Below, piece by piece: positions 46,001 through 56,997 of a DNA stretch of 64,000 bases. The translations under genes and the position numbers were made by a program. The stretch is from the NCBI GenBank assembly GCA_900239685.1, contig OENT01000518.1, positions 1 through 64,000 of the forward strand, read 5' to 3'. Numbering within the stretch: the first letter of the stretch is position 1; every line of letters starts with the position of its first letter. Origin of the DNA: Rotaria macrura. Lineage: Eukaryota > Rotifera > Eurotatoria > Philodinida > Philodinidae. The notes beneath the pieces were generated by a model. The model was not told where the DNA came from. It saw only the letters and a list, made by a program, of their open reading frames with translations, and made no database searches.

Positions 46001-48945
46001 TTTTCTAGATCATAATAAATTAAATGTTTAAGGTCATCAATAAGCGTATCATTTTTATCATATGGATTACTAATGATAATGTAAGCTTGCGATTTCAATG
46101 GATTTAAATAACGTTCATCAATGTTTTTTAAACGTTGATAGATTTTTTTTCTGACTAATATATCTGTCGCTAATGGAATGTCATTCAGAATATCAGTTAA
46201 TGTTAAATAAATACTCATAAGACCAAGTGAACCATGCCGATCAAGAACTCGACTAAATTGACTCATTAATTCATTTTCATACATAACATCAGTTAAATCT
46301 AAGGCTAATTTGTTCTTATGTAGTGATCCATTCATGGCACAAAAATGTGAAAGAATTTCAACGTTTGTATTTGATTCATCGATTGTTTTCGATTTAGTAT
46401 TTGTTTGTCGACGTTGAATAGCATTTGAAAAATAAAGATAAAATAAACGATTTAATGTATCCGGTTGACACATAACATCGATGCCATCAATTAATATTTG
46501 ACAAACGAGTAGTTCACATAAGAAATGACGTGAACCCTTACATTCATATATATGTTTCGGTGCTATTATCGGCAATAAATCAAGTACGAGACGTTTTAAA
46601 TATTTTAATTCCTGTCGTCGAGTATACATGGCTTCATGTATATCATCTTTGTACATTTTGCGGAAAAATTCTACTGTATCATCTGATGAATGAATTTCTT
46701 TGGTACGAACATAACGATGAAGTGTTTGAAGGACGATTGGAAAAAGCCGTTCGACAATAAAACCATTGACATTAACCTGATAAAGACAGTATTTTTTTTA
46801 TATTAAATTATTGAGAAAAGAACTCGATGAACACCGGTCAAACTTTTCTCGACAATTATTTGCGTCGATATGCAAAAAAAAACGCAGACAGAACAAATTG
46901 ATTCCTAGAACTTGTTTGTAAATAATTGCTGAGGTTCTGTACTCTTGTTTTCATGTTTATTCAAACAGAATGAAAGATTTATATTCTTTGAAAGATAATT
47001 CTATATGATACATTTTATGATGTTATTAAAAATCGAAATAGTTGAAAACATTGTATAAATGAACATAATAGTGAATAGTAGTCAGACGATACCATTTGAT
47101 TTTAAATGATTCTACTTTTGCTCTTCTACTTTTCATGTGTGTTGTTAAATTTTACTATGAAAAACATTTAGATTCGTTTTGAAAAATATGATTTCTGAAT
47201 TTGAATCACTTCTTCAATAAAAAGATCTGGGTTAATCACATAAAACATGTCTGTGTAGTATTCAATCGATCAGCTCGATTCTAATTTCTTTACTCTAGAG
47301 TTACGTTTATACTTTCTGAGAACGAAACTCAGTTTAAAAAACGAAAATCTCAGTTTGCATTTAACATAGTCGTATCAATATAAATTACTCATATTCGAAG
47401 TTCATGTTTATTGTTTGAAATCATCAATCATCTTGAACTGAAATGATGCCGGTAAGTGTTACATCTGTATCTCAAACATTAGTAAACATACACGATTAGG
47501 GTGGTACAAGTCAATTTTAGATCCTAAAAATGAATACATATTCAGTTTTCATAAACATAAACAATCTATTTCGAAATATTATATTTTATGATAGTTCTTT
47601 CAGCTATCTTCGCCTCATATTCGAGTTAATTAATACTGACACTGTTTAAAAATGTTTTTGCTGAAGTCTTTTTTGATTTATTTCAAGATCTTTGACAGCG
47701 AGTTTTGAGTTCTTACGAGAACAGTTGGTAGTTTAAAATCGGATTCATAGAAACTGTGCATTTCGTTCTAAAAATTTCTATAATAATTCTAATCTTACAT
47801 TTTGTACACGACGAATAAATGTTGCTAGAACAAATCGAAAAGCATGCTTTGCTTCATAAACAAGACTGTCATCGCGAGTAATTGACCTATAACGAAATAC
47901 ATGGGAAGTTCTAAGCAATAACTATTAACTTAATGATCATGAATACTCACGATAGCCATGGATATATATGATCTCGCAGGCAAAGACAACAAAACTATGA
48001 ATAGAGAAATAAATGTAATATTATCAGCTTTAACAAAAAAAGAAGAACTTACTTTATCTATAGCTGTATCGAGTCGTTTAGAAATCATTAGATGTATCCA
48101 CGGATGGTTTTGGACATAAACACAATTCGCACTTTAAATTTAAAAAGAACGTTGTTAGTGAACCATTCAAAGATTAAAATGCAAAATATGATGTGGCTTC
48201 TGTCATCATTTACTCGATAATTACTCTGTCCTATCTATTTCGAATGATATTTCATCATTCATCTTGTATTTAATTCTTAAAAAACAATGGAATAGAAAGT
48301 TAATACATTTAAGATAGTAAGACATAATTGAAACTGAGTCTATCATCTTATTACAGTAGCGTTTCATTCAAGTGTCTGACTATCAGCTATCAAGGGTTTA
48401 ACAATATTTCACTCCTACATTTTATCTCGATCATATTTCACAAAAACAAAAATAGAATAAATGAATAAAAACAATTACTGTTCTTTTCTGAGTAGTTCTT
48501 CTTTTAAAATCTAAACAAAGAACATACTTGTTTGTACGTTAGACAGTCTTCGATCACAATCGAAAGAACATTTTACCTTTGTTGTATCAAAGAATACGAT
48601 TAAATTTGGCCAACATGTAGAATATGCTTCAGAATTATTTAATTTCAGCCTAATGGAAAATTATTTTAGAAATCAATGCAAAAGAAAACAAGAACACACT
48701 ACAGTGTTTCTACATACATATAATAATCAGTCACTTTATAACTGATTGCTAATAGAAGAACGAAGAAGACAACATGTAGTTTCCTATATGAAAATTATGC
48801 CGTCGATATTTTACACATTCTCGTCAACTTTAAAAACAACATACCCAAATAAAAGAAAAATAATCAGAAGAAAAATAATTACTCCTATACCAAGGATAAT
48901 TCGTTGATTACGATTTTTCATCGTTACATTCTCGTTTTCATCCAT
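41191..48945 (-). CDS. SNX14: Sorting nexin 14 (membrane-anchored PXA-RGS-PX-nexin C)
   Basis: SNX14 is an ER-anchored sorting nexin involved in lipid-droplet and endolysosomal lipid handling. About 20 short exons were followed from ATG 48945 to TAG 41193-41191. The N-terminus has a membrane segment (IILGIGVIIFLLIIFLLFG). A PXA domain spans roughly 48650-46500 and includes HIYPWLS, and RRQELKYLKRLVLDLLP matches a conserved stretch of vertebrate SNX14. An RGS-like domain lies in the large exon 46776-45790. The PX domain is at about 43930-43240 (RRYQDFYLLEQKLTEFHGIF). The nexin C-terminal domain (about 43000-41191) ends with DPLLNKQ and LDEIIFELFPELQSH. Domain order and overall size agree with the family. 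The ATG follows TTCTAG directly. The IlvC-like gene ends 141 bp upstream on the same strand. A 1.4-kb intron separates the exons at about 45470 and 44050. Confidence 0.9.
42145..42314. mobile_element. Small MITE-like element in a SNX14 intron
   Basis: The ends mirror each other: GGGGGAAACAACAGACTT at 42145-42162 against the complement of AAGTCTTCCGTTTCCCC ending at 42314. The 170-bp body holds many diverged copies of an ACTTnAAGTA-type motif in both orientations. The nearby pair GTCAAGTGT/ACACTTGAC can also form a hairpin. No clear target-site duplication. Likely a short non-autonomous DNA element. Confidence 0.45.
43050..43088. repeat. CA/TA microsatellite in a SNX14 intron
   Basis: CACACACACACA followed by a run of TA dinucleotides in the intron at 43044-43120. 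Confidence 0.75.
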
Positions 48946-49086
48946 CTAGAAGACATATTATAAATCAAATTTATTTTATTGCTTATTAAGAATTTTTGTT
49001 TACTAGAAAATAATTGCAAATCGAATTAATAAAGATAAATGCTTTGGTATAGAAAAAAAGACATGAAAGAAAAGAAAAACTACAAT

Positions 49087-50091
49087 TTATTTTTTTCGAT
49101 CCGGTTTAATAACTTCTCGTACGCGTTCATCAGCTTGTACAATCGGTGCGTTTTCAACTTCTTTCCATTCTTTAGCTAGTTCTTCTGCAGCCCATTTTGT
49201 ATTTGACCATTTTTCAGCAAACTTTCCCGACAAAATATTATCATGAAGAATACTACGAAATTTTTCACGTATATCTTTTCCATCATGACGATTCATCGTC
49301 GACAATTGACCATATTGACTTGTGCGTGAATGATATTTTAACTGTTTAACAAAACCTTCATCGGCAGCACGTTCGAATATTTCAGCTGGTTCTTTACTTA
49401 AATACATATCGAATAATATTGCTTCATCTGAAAATCCAGCGTCATGTAAAACATTGTAACCTTCACGAAAGATTGCCATAATCTCAGGCCAAAGTGCTTG
49501 TTCAGCAAATAAATCAATGCCTGCTTCTTCGCGACACGATGAACTTACAGCTCCATTACCACGAGTTGCTCCAATGCCATAGGCAATCGAAAGACATGTG
49601 GCTAGCGCCGTACCACTCACATCTGTTTCGACAGACACAAAACATGGATATGGAATGTTTTGAACAAAACGATCACGTACACCAGCACCAATCATTCGTG
49701 GTGCAACCATTACAACATCCATATCACCAGGTAAATCAAGTAAATTGAATGCAACATTATATCCACTTGCAACAACTAATGTACTGTTCGGTTTAACATT
49801 ACTTTTGATCTTTTCATTCCATACTGTTTGTTGATCTTCGTCTGGAATAAGTAACATAAGAATATCACCTTGTCGAGCTGCATCTTCGATGCTAACTGGA
49901 GTAAATCCATCTTCACGAGCTTGTTTAGCATAATCATCATCGATGTTACCGATAACGATATTATTCACGCCACTATCACGCAAATTTAGTGCTTGTGCAC
50001 GACCTTGATTCCCGTAACCAATAAATGCCACAGTTTTACTACGTACAATATTGACATCGGCATCATCATCATGATAAATTTTAATTGGCAT
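49087..50091 (-). CDS. ilvC: Ketol-acid reductoisomerase (IlvC) family oxidoreductase, intronless, probable horizontal transfer
   Basis: A 334-residue single-exon protein of class I KARI length (about 330). KARI converts acetolactate to dihydroxy-isovalerate in valine/leucine/isoleucine synthesis, a pathway animals lack. The N-terminal NAD(P)-binding fold has GYGNQG (residues 25-30) and ALNLRDSG. The C-terminal helical domain has the metal-binding DLFAEQ (D193, E197) and the substrate-serine region HSRTSQYG (254-261). Several key positions differ from typical KARI. The APKGPG lysine is Arg132 in APRMIG. The usual basic/Ser phosphate-binding loop after the second strand is acidic (GNIDDD, 49-53). 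The second Glu pair is Asp228/Ser232 in my alignment. It may therefore act on another substrate and prefer NADH. The ATG lies one base after a TTTTATAG acceptor-like site, and AATAAA overlaps the stop. It sits between TOM1 and SNX14, which argues against contamination. Confidence 0.9.
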   Translation of the reverse strand: MPIKIYHDDDADVNIVRSKTVAFIGYGNQGRAQALNLRDSGVNNIVIGNIDDDYAKQAREDGFTPVSIEDAARQGDILMLLIPDEDQQTVWNEKIKSNVKPNSTLVVASGYNVAFNLLDLPGDMDVVMVAPRMIGAGVRDRFVQNIPYPCFVSVETDVSGTALATCLSIAYGIGATRGNGAVSSSCREEAGIDLFAEQALWPEIMAIFREGYNVLHDAGFSDEAILFDMYLSKEPAEIFERAADEGFVKQLKYHSRTSQYGQLSTMNRHDGKDIREKFRSILHDNILSGKFAEKWSNTKWAAEELAKEWKEVENAPIVQADERVREVIKPDRKK

Positions 50092-50579
50092 TCTATAAAA
50101 TAAATTCCATTGAAAAAGAAAACATGAAAATATATGCTATATTTTAGTATGAGTAAGTCTTTTTTTTTGTCTAACGAAACAACATTCGAGCACTTACTTA
50201 CTTACTTATCTGTGTCGACTTGAATTAATGAAAAGAAAAAGGCACGAGCAAGGTATGGTTTATGTGCTTGCTTATTGTGCTATATACTCGAGAGAAAAAA
50301 AAGAAAAGCATAAAAGGACACGATGAGATAAAACAATGCACAAGTAGAACAAAGGCACGATGCATCTTGTTGAGAAAATAAAAACGAAGATCAAATAAGA
50401 TATATATACTTTAAAAGGTTTTCTTTTTCGAGCTAGTATATTTGTTTGTTTAAAATTTTTTTTTTTATCATGGCAATATGCATAATAGAACAAAAACACT
50501 GTTTAATTAGAATGCAAGAGAATAGAGAAGTCGAAGAAAAAAGAAAAATTATTGTCTCTTAATTATGTACATGTAATAT
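50092..50579. other. Intergenic between TOM1 and the IlvC-like gene
   Basis: A 488-bp spacer with a T-run, a short CTTA tandem repeat at about 50191-50210 and several A-rich stretches. It should contain the TOM1 3' end and the IlvC-like promoter or splice-leader acceptor. Confidence 0.4.
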
Positions 50580-53500
50580 TTATGCATTTGATTGATTCGG
50601 CTCGCTTTGGGTTGATGGTTGTTGTAAATTAATATGTATTTCGTTTTCTGATACTGCCGGATCAGGAGGAATCATCGATGCACGTATATCTAAGAAATCA
50701 TTGAATGCATGCGTTGTACCATCATCTTGATGTGCACCATTATGTGTATCACTAACACTTGAAATATTCAACCATTGTTCAACTTCTTTCACATCATGTT
50801 CAGAATCCTAGACAGAAAATTAGATTGTTGAATTGATGTAGATAAAGAATTCTCTTTTATTTTTAATCTTATACCTGATTATTTGCAACAGATTGAGTTG
50901 TTACTGAGGCACTAAAAAGAGATGTAAATAAACTATTTTTAAAAATTCTAATCGAAGAAAAAAATCCTAATAGGTGCAAAGAGAGCAGCAAGATTTTGAT
51001 TTCCATTGAAAAGACACAGAAAAAAAAAGTATAACATAGATTAACGACAAACAGCAAATGTAATCTTACGAATGAATACTCATATATCTTCTTTAAGAAG
51101 AAAATATTGATGAAAATTTGTTTTTCTTTTTGATAAATATTCTTTAAATTACTTACGTTGCTTGTTGTGGAGTAGCTTTAGGTGTTGCACTGGATGATGC
51201 TGAATTAATATCTGGAGTAAAGAAAAAAAAAATGAACGAATCAATTTTTAGTTACGACAAGGAAGCAATTAAATACGAACGCATATGCTTTAATGTTGCT
51301 GGAAGTGTTCCTGTGTCTTCATCGAATTTGATTAATGCTGGCTCATTATCTTGATGACGTGGTGAAGATAATGGCTGAAGAAAAATTTCATGGAAAGATT
51401 CAAAACGAAGAAAACGACAATATATACTTTTGTTGATGATGATTGAGTTGCTGAGATTCCAGTTTGAGATGGTGATGTTGTGGAATTTAAAACTGGCGTT
51501 TGAGCTGGACCGAGTCGTCGTTCACGTTCTTGCATGTAGTTTTCGAAAGTTTTCAATGAATTATTGAATTCATCATTATAACGTAACAGATCAACTATTT
51601 GAGAAACAAAAACCTAACCATTTGAACATAATAATATTCGAAATAAAAATTTACCTGTTATATCATCAATAGCAACTTGTGAAAGTAAATCGATGATACG
51701 TGCTTGCATTTGTACACATGTTTTTTGTAATTCCTTCAAGAAATATGAAAGCTTATTTTCAAAACTATTCAGAACAGTAGTCATTCGATAGATAAATCTC
51801 ACTAGACGAGGTTACAGTTAAATGAATTATACAAACAGTACCCAAACATTGAACTATTATAAACTGAATATCTATATGTGCTCAATCACCAAATGCCTCA
51901 GTGAAAGAATTATTCTACAACCGACGTGCACTACTGAATTTGCATGATTAACTGCGATTATTTCATAGTCATAGAATACGATTGTCAGATAATTTTGTTT
52001 TTATGAAAGAACATAGTCCATTTAAATCACTGCATACGAACATATAAAATTTACAAGAATTTGATTTTGAAAGTTTCAATACATCAATATTGTTCATGCA
52101 CATCTAATCTTAAGTTGCGAGGAAAGTTAATCACAACGATGACTCTTTGACAAAGATAATAGATTAATACTAGATATATGAGTACAAGTAGACGATTTCA
52201 TTAAAAAAAAATACAGCTCCTGTTAGAAAATTATTCTGTACGGAATTCATCTTAACCGAGAGTATATTGCACAAACTATTCATAAGACAAGAGTAATGAT
52301 AATACGAACTTCAAAGCTCGTAAATCAATACGTTAAAAGTATTGACTTCAAGAAGAGTCGACTGACATTTAAACAAAAAATTATTCAACAAGATTAGAAG
52401 AGATCCATGATCTATAACATACGAATGGAAAAACCCCACTATCTAGCATAGAATGGTCAACGGCGAAATATACGAATGAAAATTCAAGCTATATGTCTCG
52501 ACAAGCACTTTTGTATGATGAGTAAATTTAATTTATCGAAACCAACCAGTCCTTCGAACAACTCATCAAATTTCGATGTCAATAGTTCTTTATACTTCCG
52601 AATATAGGTTGTCGTAGGTTCACAATTCTCGAATGATCTTTTCTAAAAAAACATCACAGGATATCATAATTTCTTTTGTAGATTAAGGCAAAAGTGACTA
52701 AGATATATCAGATGCAAACGTTTCACTCCATCAAATGTATTGCCATTGACAAACAAGCATATCTATTTACATATTTCGATCGAAGTCTTCATTTGTAGAA
52801 TGTTTTAAAGAAAACGATCCATTTTTTCGATTTCTACAATTAGCTATGGATTTTCCAGCTAAGACTAGCAGATGAAGAATAGCTGAATATATATATGTAT
52901 AACAGATAGTCGAACAGAAGCATCTTTCATATAGTTATTTATCAATATGATTCCCTTTCATTTTCAGATCAGCATGTATCTTTGTAAATTTCAACATGAG
53001 AAATTTAACGATGCTGATAATTAACTATGTGAATGAATCCGTTCATCAAAAAATTGATTCTAATTTATAATGAATAAAATTTACTTCATTATTGATTTTT
53101 ACGAAAATAACGCTAGTGTTAAATTATCTACGAAATCAATCTCGAATACTTACTTTATGAAATCATCACTTACTCGTACATTCCTAATCCTGTGAACGAA
53201 CAAATCATAGAAACAAAATAGTCAAATAGAGTTTTTATAGCATTAGTAATATTTTTCTAGCATAAACTTCGACACAGAAATTCTACTCATAGAATACACA
53301 TCGAATATCAATTGTGTAGAAATTAATGAGTATCATGAGAACAACTTGCATGCTTCGATTTTTACAGTTAAAAAGGAGCTAGCCCCCCCTTGCAGTATCA
53401 GTGTGTTTGCTCAGTTTCTCTAGTCCATGAAACTGAATGCAAACTGATATTTTCATGATCGATCGATCGATCGTTTTTCATAGCGTTATGTCTTTCACAA

Positions 53501-56500
53501 GTTATTCCCATTCTAGAAGCATATTTTCGAGTAAAAATTTTGACCTAGTTTCCTTTGGACTTTGATCGTAGAACAAAAATTCATGTGACTTAAAGTTTTA
53601 GAAATTATTCAACTAGCACTCGCGGAGAAATACTGAGTTTTCGAGAAAAAAAGAAAAAGGCATTGTATAACATCCAAGAATAACTATGCAAAAATCTTGT
53701 CTGTAATATGAGAATCATAGTGCATGAGGATAGAAATCTATCATAATCATAAGATGAACTGTAAAATTCTGCATACTGCAAGGAGAAATAGAGCTTGAAT
53801 TTTTAAAGAAAAGCATTATAGAAAAACGAATTTTCCACAAGTTCTATGTGGTAAGAAAAGCCAAAAAGTGCATTTTTTCCCTTCAGTCTATTTTTATAGG
53901 TATTGTTTTGTTGTATTTTAAATGTGTGAGATTGAATTCTATGAATGGTTCGATAGAGAATTGAATACACGACAAAGCTATCTATAAACCTATGAGAAAA
54001 TAGTATGATATAATAGGCTTCGGTGCCTAAATATTTCCTGATCGTATGTTGTATTCTGGTGAATTATACAGCAGTGTTGGCGCAAGAATGAAATACTCGT
54101 TGTCACTTCCATAGTTCTCTATTCAGACTTCTCGGTACGAGACTGTTTTCTTTGTTGGCTTCTTTGGTGTAAGGCATAATAATATAAAGTAAATAATAAC
54201 GACTCAGACAGAACAGACGAAAAATAAATATATCGAATAGCCCAGCAATGGGAAAAAAGAGGTGACTTCAATTACGCTATTTCTGTTGTGTGATGTCGAA
54301 AGAATTTATAAATTCAGTCACGGATAAAAGTAGTGTCAAATGAAATAGATAAAATTTCACCAAGTCCCACGGTTTATCAGGTGTTGACATTCTCTGTATG
54401 TGTTTTGTTTTTCAATAAAGTTCACTGCCATGTCATCTCTTGCTAATAGTTTCTTTTGATTAAGCAAAACAGCATGGATCCAGATATTCAAAAATGGCCC
54501 GTTACGTTCTTGTGAAAAGATACTATCTAATTTATCAAAACACATAACACGGTAAGGAAATATGTAGGCACCGAAGCCTATTATAACATACTATTTTCTC
54601 ATAGGTTTATGGATAGCTTTGCCGTGTATTCAATTCTCTATCGAACCATGCATAGAATTCAATCTCACACATTTAAAATACAACAAAACAATACCTATAA
54701 AAATAGACTGAAGGGAAAAAATGCACTTTTTGGCTTTTCTTACTACATAGAACCTGTGGAAAATTCGTTTTTCTATAATGCTTTTCTTTAAAAATTCAAG
54801 CTCTATTTCTCCTTGAAGTATGCAGAATTTTACAGTTCATCTTATGAGTATGATCGATTTCTATCCTCATGCACTATGATTCTCATATTACAGACAAGAT
54901 TTTTGCATAGTTATTCTTGGATGTTATACAATGCCTTTTTCTTTTTTTCTCGAAAACTCAGTATTTCTCCGCGAGTGCTAGTTGAATAATTTCTAAAACT
55001 TTAAGTCACATGAATTTTTGTTCTAAGATCAAAGTCCAAAGAAAATTAGGTCAAAAGTTTTACTCGAAAATATGTTCCAAGATTTCGTATTCATCAATGG
55101 TTCGAGAATGTGTATAATTTGTGAAAGACATAACGCTATAAAAAACGATCGATCATGAAAATACCAGGTCGCATACAATTTCATGGATTCTAGAAACTAA
55201 GCAAACGCATTGATACTTCAAGGTGAAGGAACCTTGCTCTCCATTAAAGAATACTAATTATTACATAATGGCGTCGATAGAAAAAAGACTGTTTTTCGAA
55301 TTTTTGTGTGAAATGGAATCTAACGGAAGAATTCTAAAAGTTTCATATTATTTAGTTTGAATCGATTCGGCGATGAAGGATAGAGTATTTACGAGTATAC
55401 TAGCGATAGACGAGATATGGTATTACAAGAACTGCATCTTATTGTAGGAATAATGACAAGATCTCAAATTTTGATAATAAACTATGCTCGTAAAAAGTAA
55501 GAAGCGTAAGAATAGATATGCATGGTTAAGAATGAAACCAAAAACAATCAAGGCTTTACCAACAATAGATCTAAATCTTCTGGATGTTCTTCACCCGGTT
55601 GTAAGGTAACCAATATTTCACCGAACACTTGTACATTAGTTTGCACCACATCTAATTCACTACGCAGTTTAGCTATTTGCTCTGGTGTCATTTGTCTTAA
55701 AACCATATGTTCATTAGCTGTGTGCTGTGACGAAACATCCGATATTGATCGATTCTAAATTGGAGCAAAAATGGTAGGATCCATTTCAAAATACTTCTTT
55801 TCATTACTTGACGTGGAACAGTGCTACTTCCTGGCTGCGACTGGAAAACAAAACGCAAACACCTAAACAAAAATATGAATAATTTTTTCCCTTACGATTG
55901 ATCGCTGGTATTGTGCTGGTCGTTCAATGGTTCCCTAATAAATTATTTCATTAAAATTATTTTCATTCAGTATTGTTCATAAATTTACTGTAGCTGGTAC
56001 TGCTGCTTTTATGATATTTTCAGGTTCAGCTGGTGGAAATTCCAAGCCTTGTGATATGCATTCTTGATAAAATTGCTCGGCAGCAATTAGGGCAGGATCA
56101 TCACGAAATGCGACTGCCCAAGTCTAGATAGATTTGATCGTGTGTTTTAAGATAGAATATTTTCTGAATTTAATTTTACTTGAATCAAGCCAAGCACTTG
56201 CTCTTGTATAGCTTTTGGTGGATTATTTTTTGGAACCAGAACACCTCGAACATCTTTTAAAAAATCTTTTTGGGCTATTTGTAAATGAAAGATTTTTCCA
56301 CAATTTTTTGTCAAGGCTTCTAACAACTAAAAAGAATTCAAACCATTCTAGAGAAATCTCAGAAGTCATCGACATACTGTCAGTGTTAATCCTATTGTCC
56401 GCCATCCGTTTGAGACAGGATTTATTTGTAAACGCTTTCGAATCACTTTAACCGATTCTTTCGCACTAATGAATAAAATTAATATGAGAAAAATGACGAA

Positions 56501-56662
56501 TCTAAATGACCCAAAATAGAAATACCTCTCTTCATGTGTTCCGACGTGATCACATATTCGCATGATTAATCCCCAATCTTCATTAGGTTGATTTCCATCG
56601 GTAGCTTTCTCAATAGCTTGTTGAAGTGGTGTTTGCTGAGATCCACGGAAGAAACTTGCCAT
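50580..56662 (-). CDS. TOM1: TOM1-like protein (VHS and GAT domains)
   Basis: TOM1 proteins are endosomal adaptors that bind ubiquitin and clathrin partners. The VHS domain is built from exons 56662-56526, 56465-56379, about 56329-56182 and 56125-55992 (IEKATDGNQPNEDWGLIMR, LTKNCGKIFHLQIAQKDFL, VPKNNPPKAIQEQVLGLIQ). Small linker exons follow at 55936-55898 and 55841-55809. The GAT domain begins in 55757-55553 (MTPEQIAKLRSELDVVQTN) and continues after a 3.8-kb intron at about 51740 (ELQKTCVQMQARIIDLLSQ). The C-terminal tail (51560-50580) is Ser/Pro/Gln-rich and includes ALIKFDEDTG and EVEQWLN, like the tail motifs of TOM1. All domains look intact. The giant intron is out of scale with its neighbours (30-100 nt) and contains a 1.9-kb fold-back repeat. 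The ATG follows an AATTATAG acceptor-like site by 26 nt. Confidence 0.92.
53370..55235. mobile_element. 1.9-kb fold-back element inside the large TOM1 intron
   Basis: Arms of about 650-680 bp (about 53370-54045 and 54555-55235) are reverse complements with moderate divergence and small indels. The similarity includes AGGCTTCGGTGCCTA at the inner edge and blocks such as CGCGAGTGCTAGTTGAATAA. The centre of about 510 bp carries a minus-strand frame (54545-54357, 62 residues, from MCFDKLDSIFSQERNGP to INRGTW) that looks coding but that I cannot assign. It may be a captured host fragment or a remnant of a mobile-element protein. The element largely explains the unusual intron length. Confidence 0.65.
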
Positions 56663-56748
56663 GTTTTTTTCGTCGAAATAAAATCTTTCTATAATTTATT
56701 GCAATGATCTAAAAGAACAGATCGTAGAGGCCAAATGGTTATTTTTAG

Positions 56749-56997
56749 CTATGAAAAAGTGACAAGACTAGAAAATGAGAGAACTAAAAAAACAACAACA
56801 AATATGACATATGAAAAAAATTGATGAATCATTCCTGATGTATCTGTCTCTAATTGTATTGGTTGATAAAGTTCAACCAACTGCAAAGATGATGATTCAG
56901 TAGTTATAACGTTTGTTTGTTTTACGTAGACACATTTTCTAACAAATCTTGAGAAATACGTCTTGTATATGTTTACCTTTTCGAAGTATTTCATCAT
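56749..56997 (-). CDS. Possible micropeptide with C-terminal membrane anchor
   Basis: The ATG at 56997 follows TACTTTTAG directly, a strong acceptor-like site. Unspliced, the frame gives 82 residues. A GTAAAC donor after MMKYFEK and a CTTTGCAG acceptor allow a 96-nt intron that keeps frame and gives 50 residues. Both forms share an acidic/polar segment (LVELYQPIQLETDTSG) and a C-terminal hydrophobic helix (FFSYVIFVVVFLVLSF). The stop lies 86 bp upstream of the TOM1 ATG on the same strand. The layout (short cytosolic part, single C-terminal helix) resembles SERCA-regulating micropeptides such as myoregulin, but that is only a resemblance in shape. Confidence 0.4.
   Translation of the reverse strand: MMKYFEKVNIYKTYFSRFVRKCVYVKQTNVITTESSSLQLVELYQPIQLETDTSGMIHQFFSYVIFVVVFLVLSFSSLVTFS

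Noticed and set aside
49494..49748. 84-residue frame antisense to the IlvC-like gene
   Set aside because: Antisense shadow of a strongly supported coding region.
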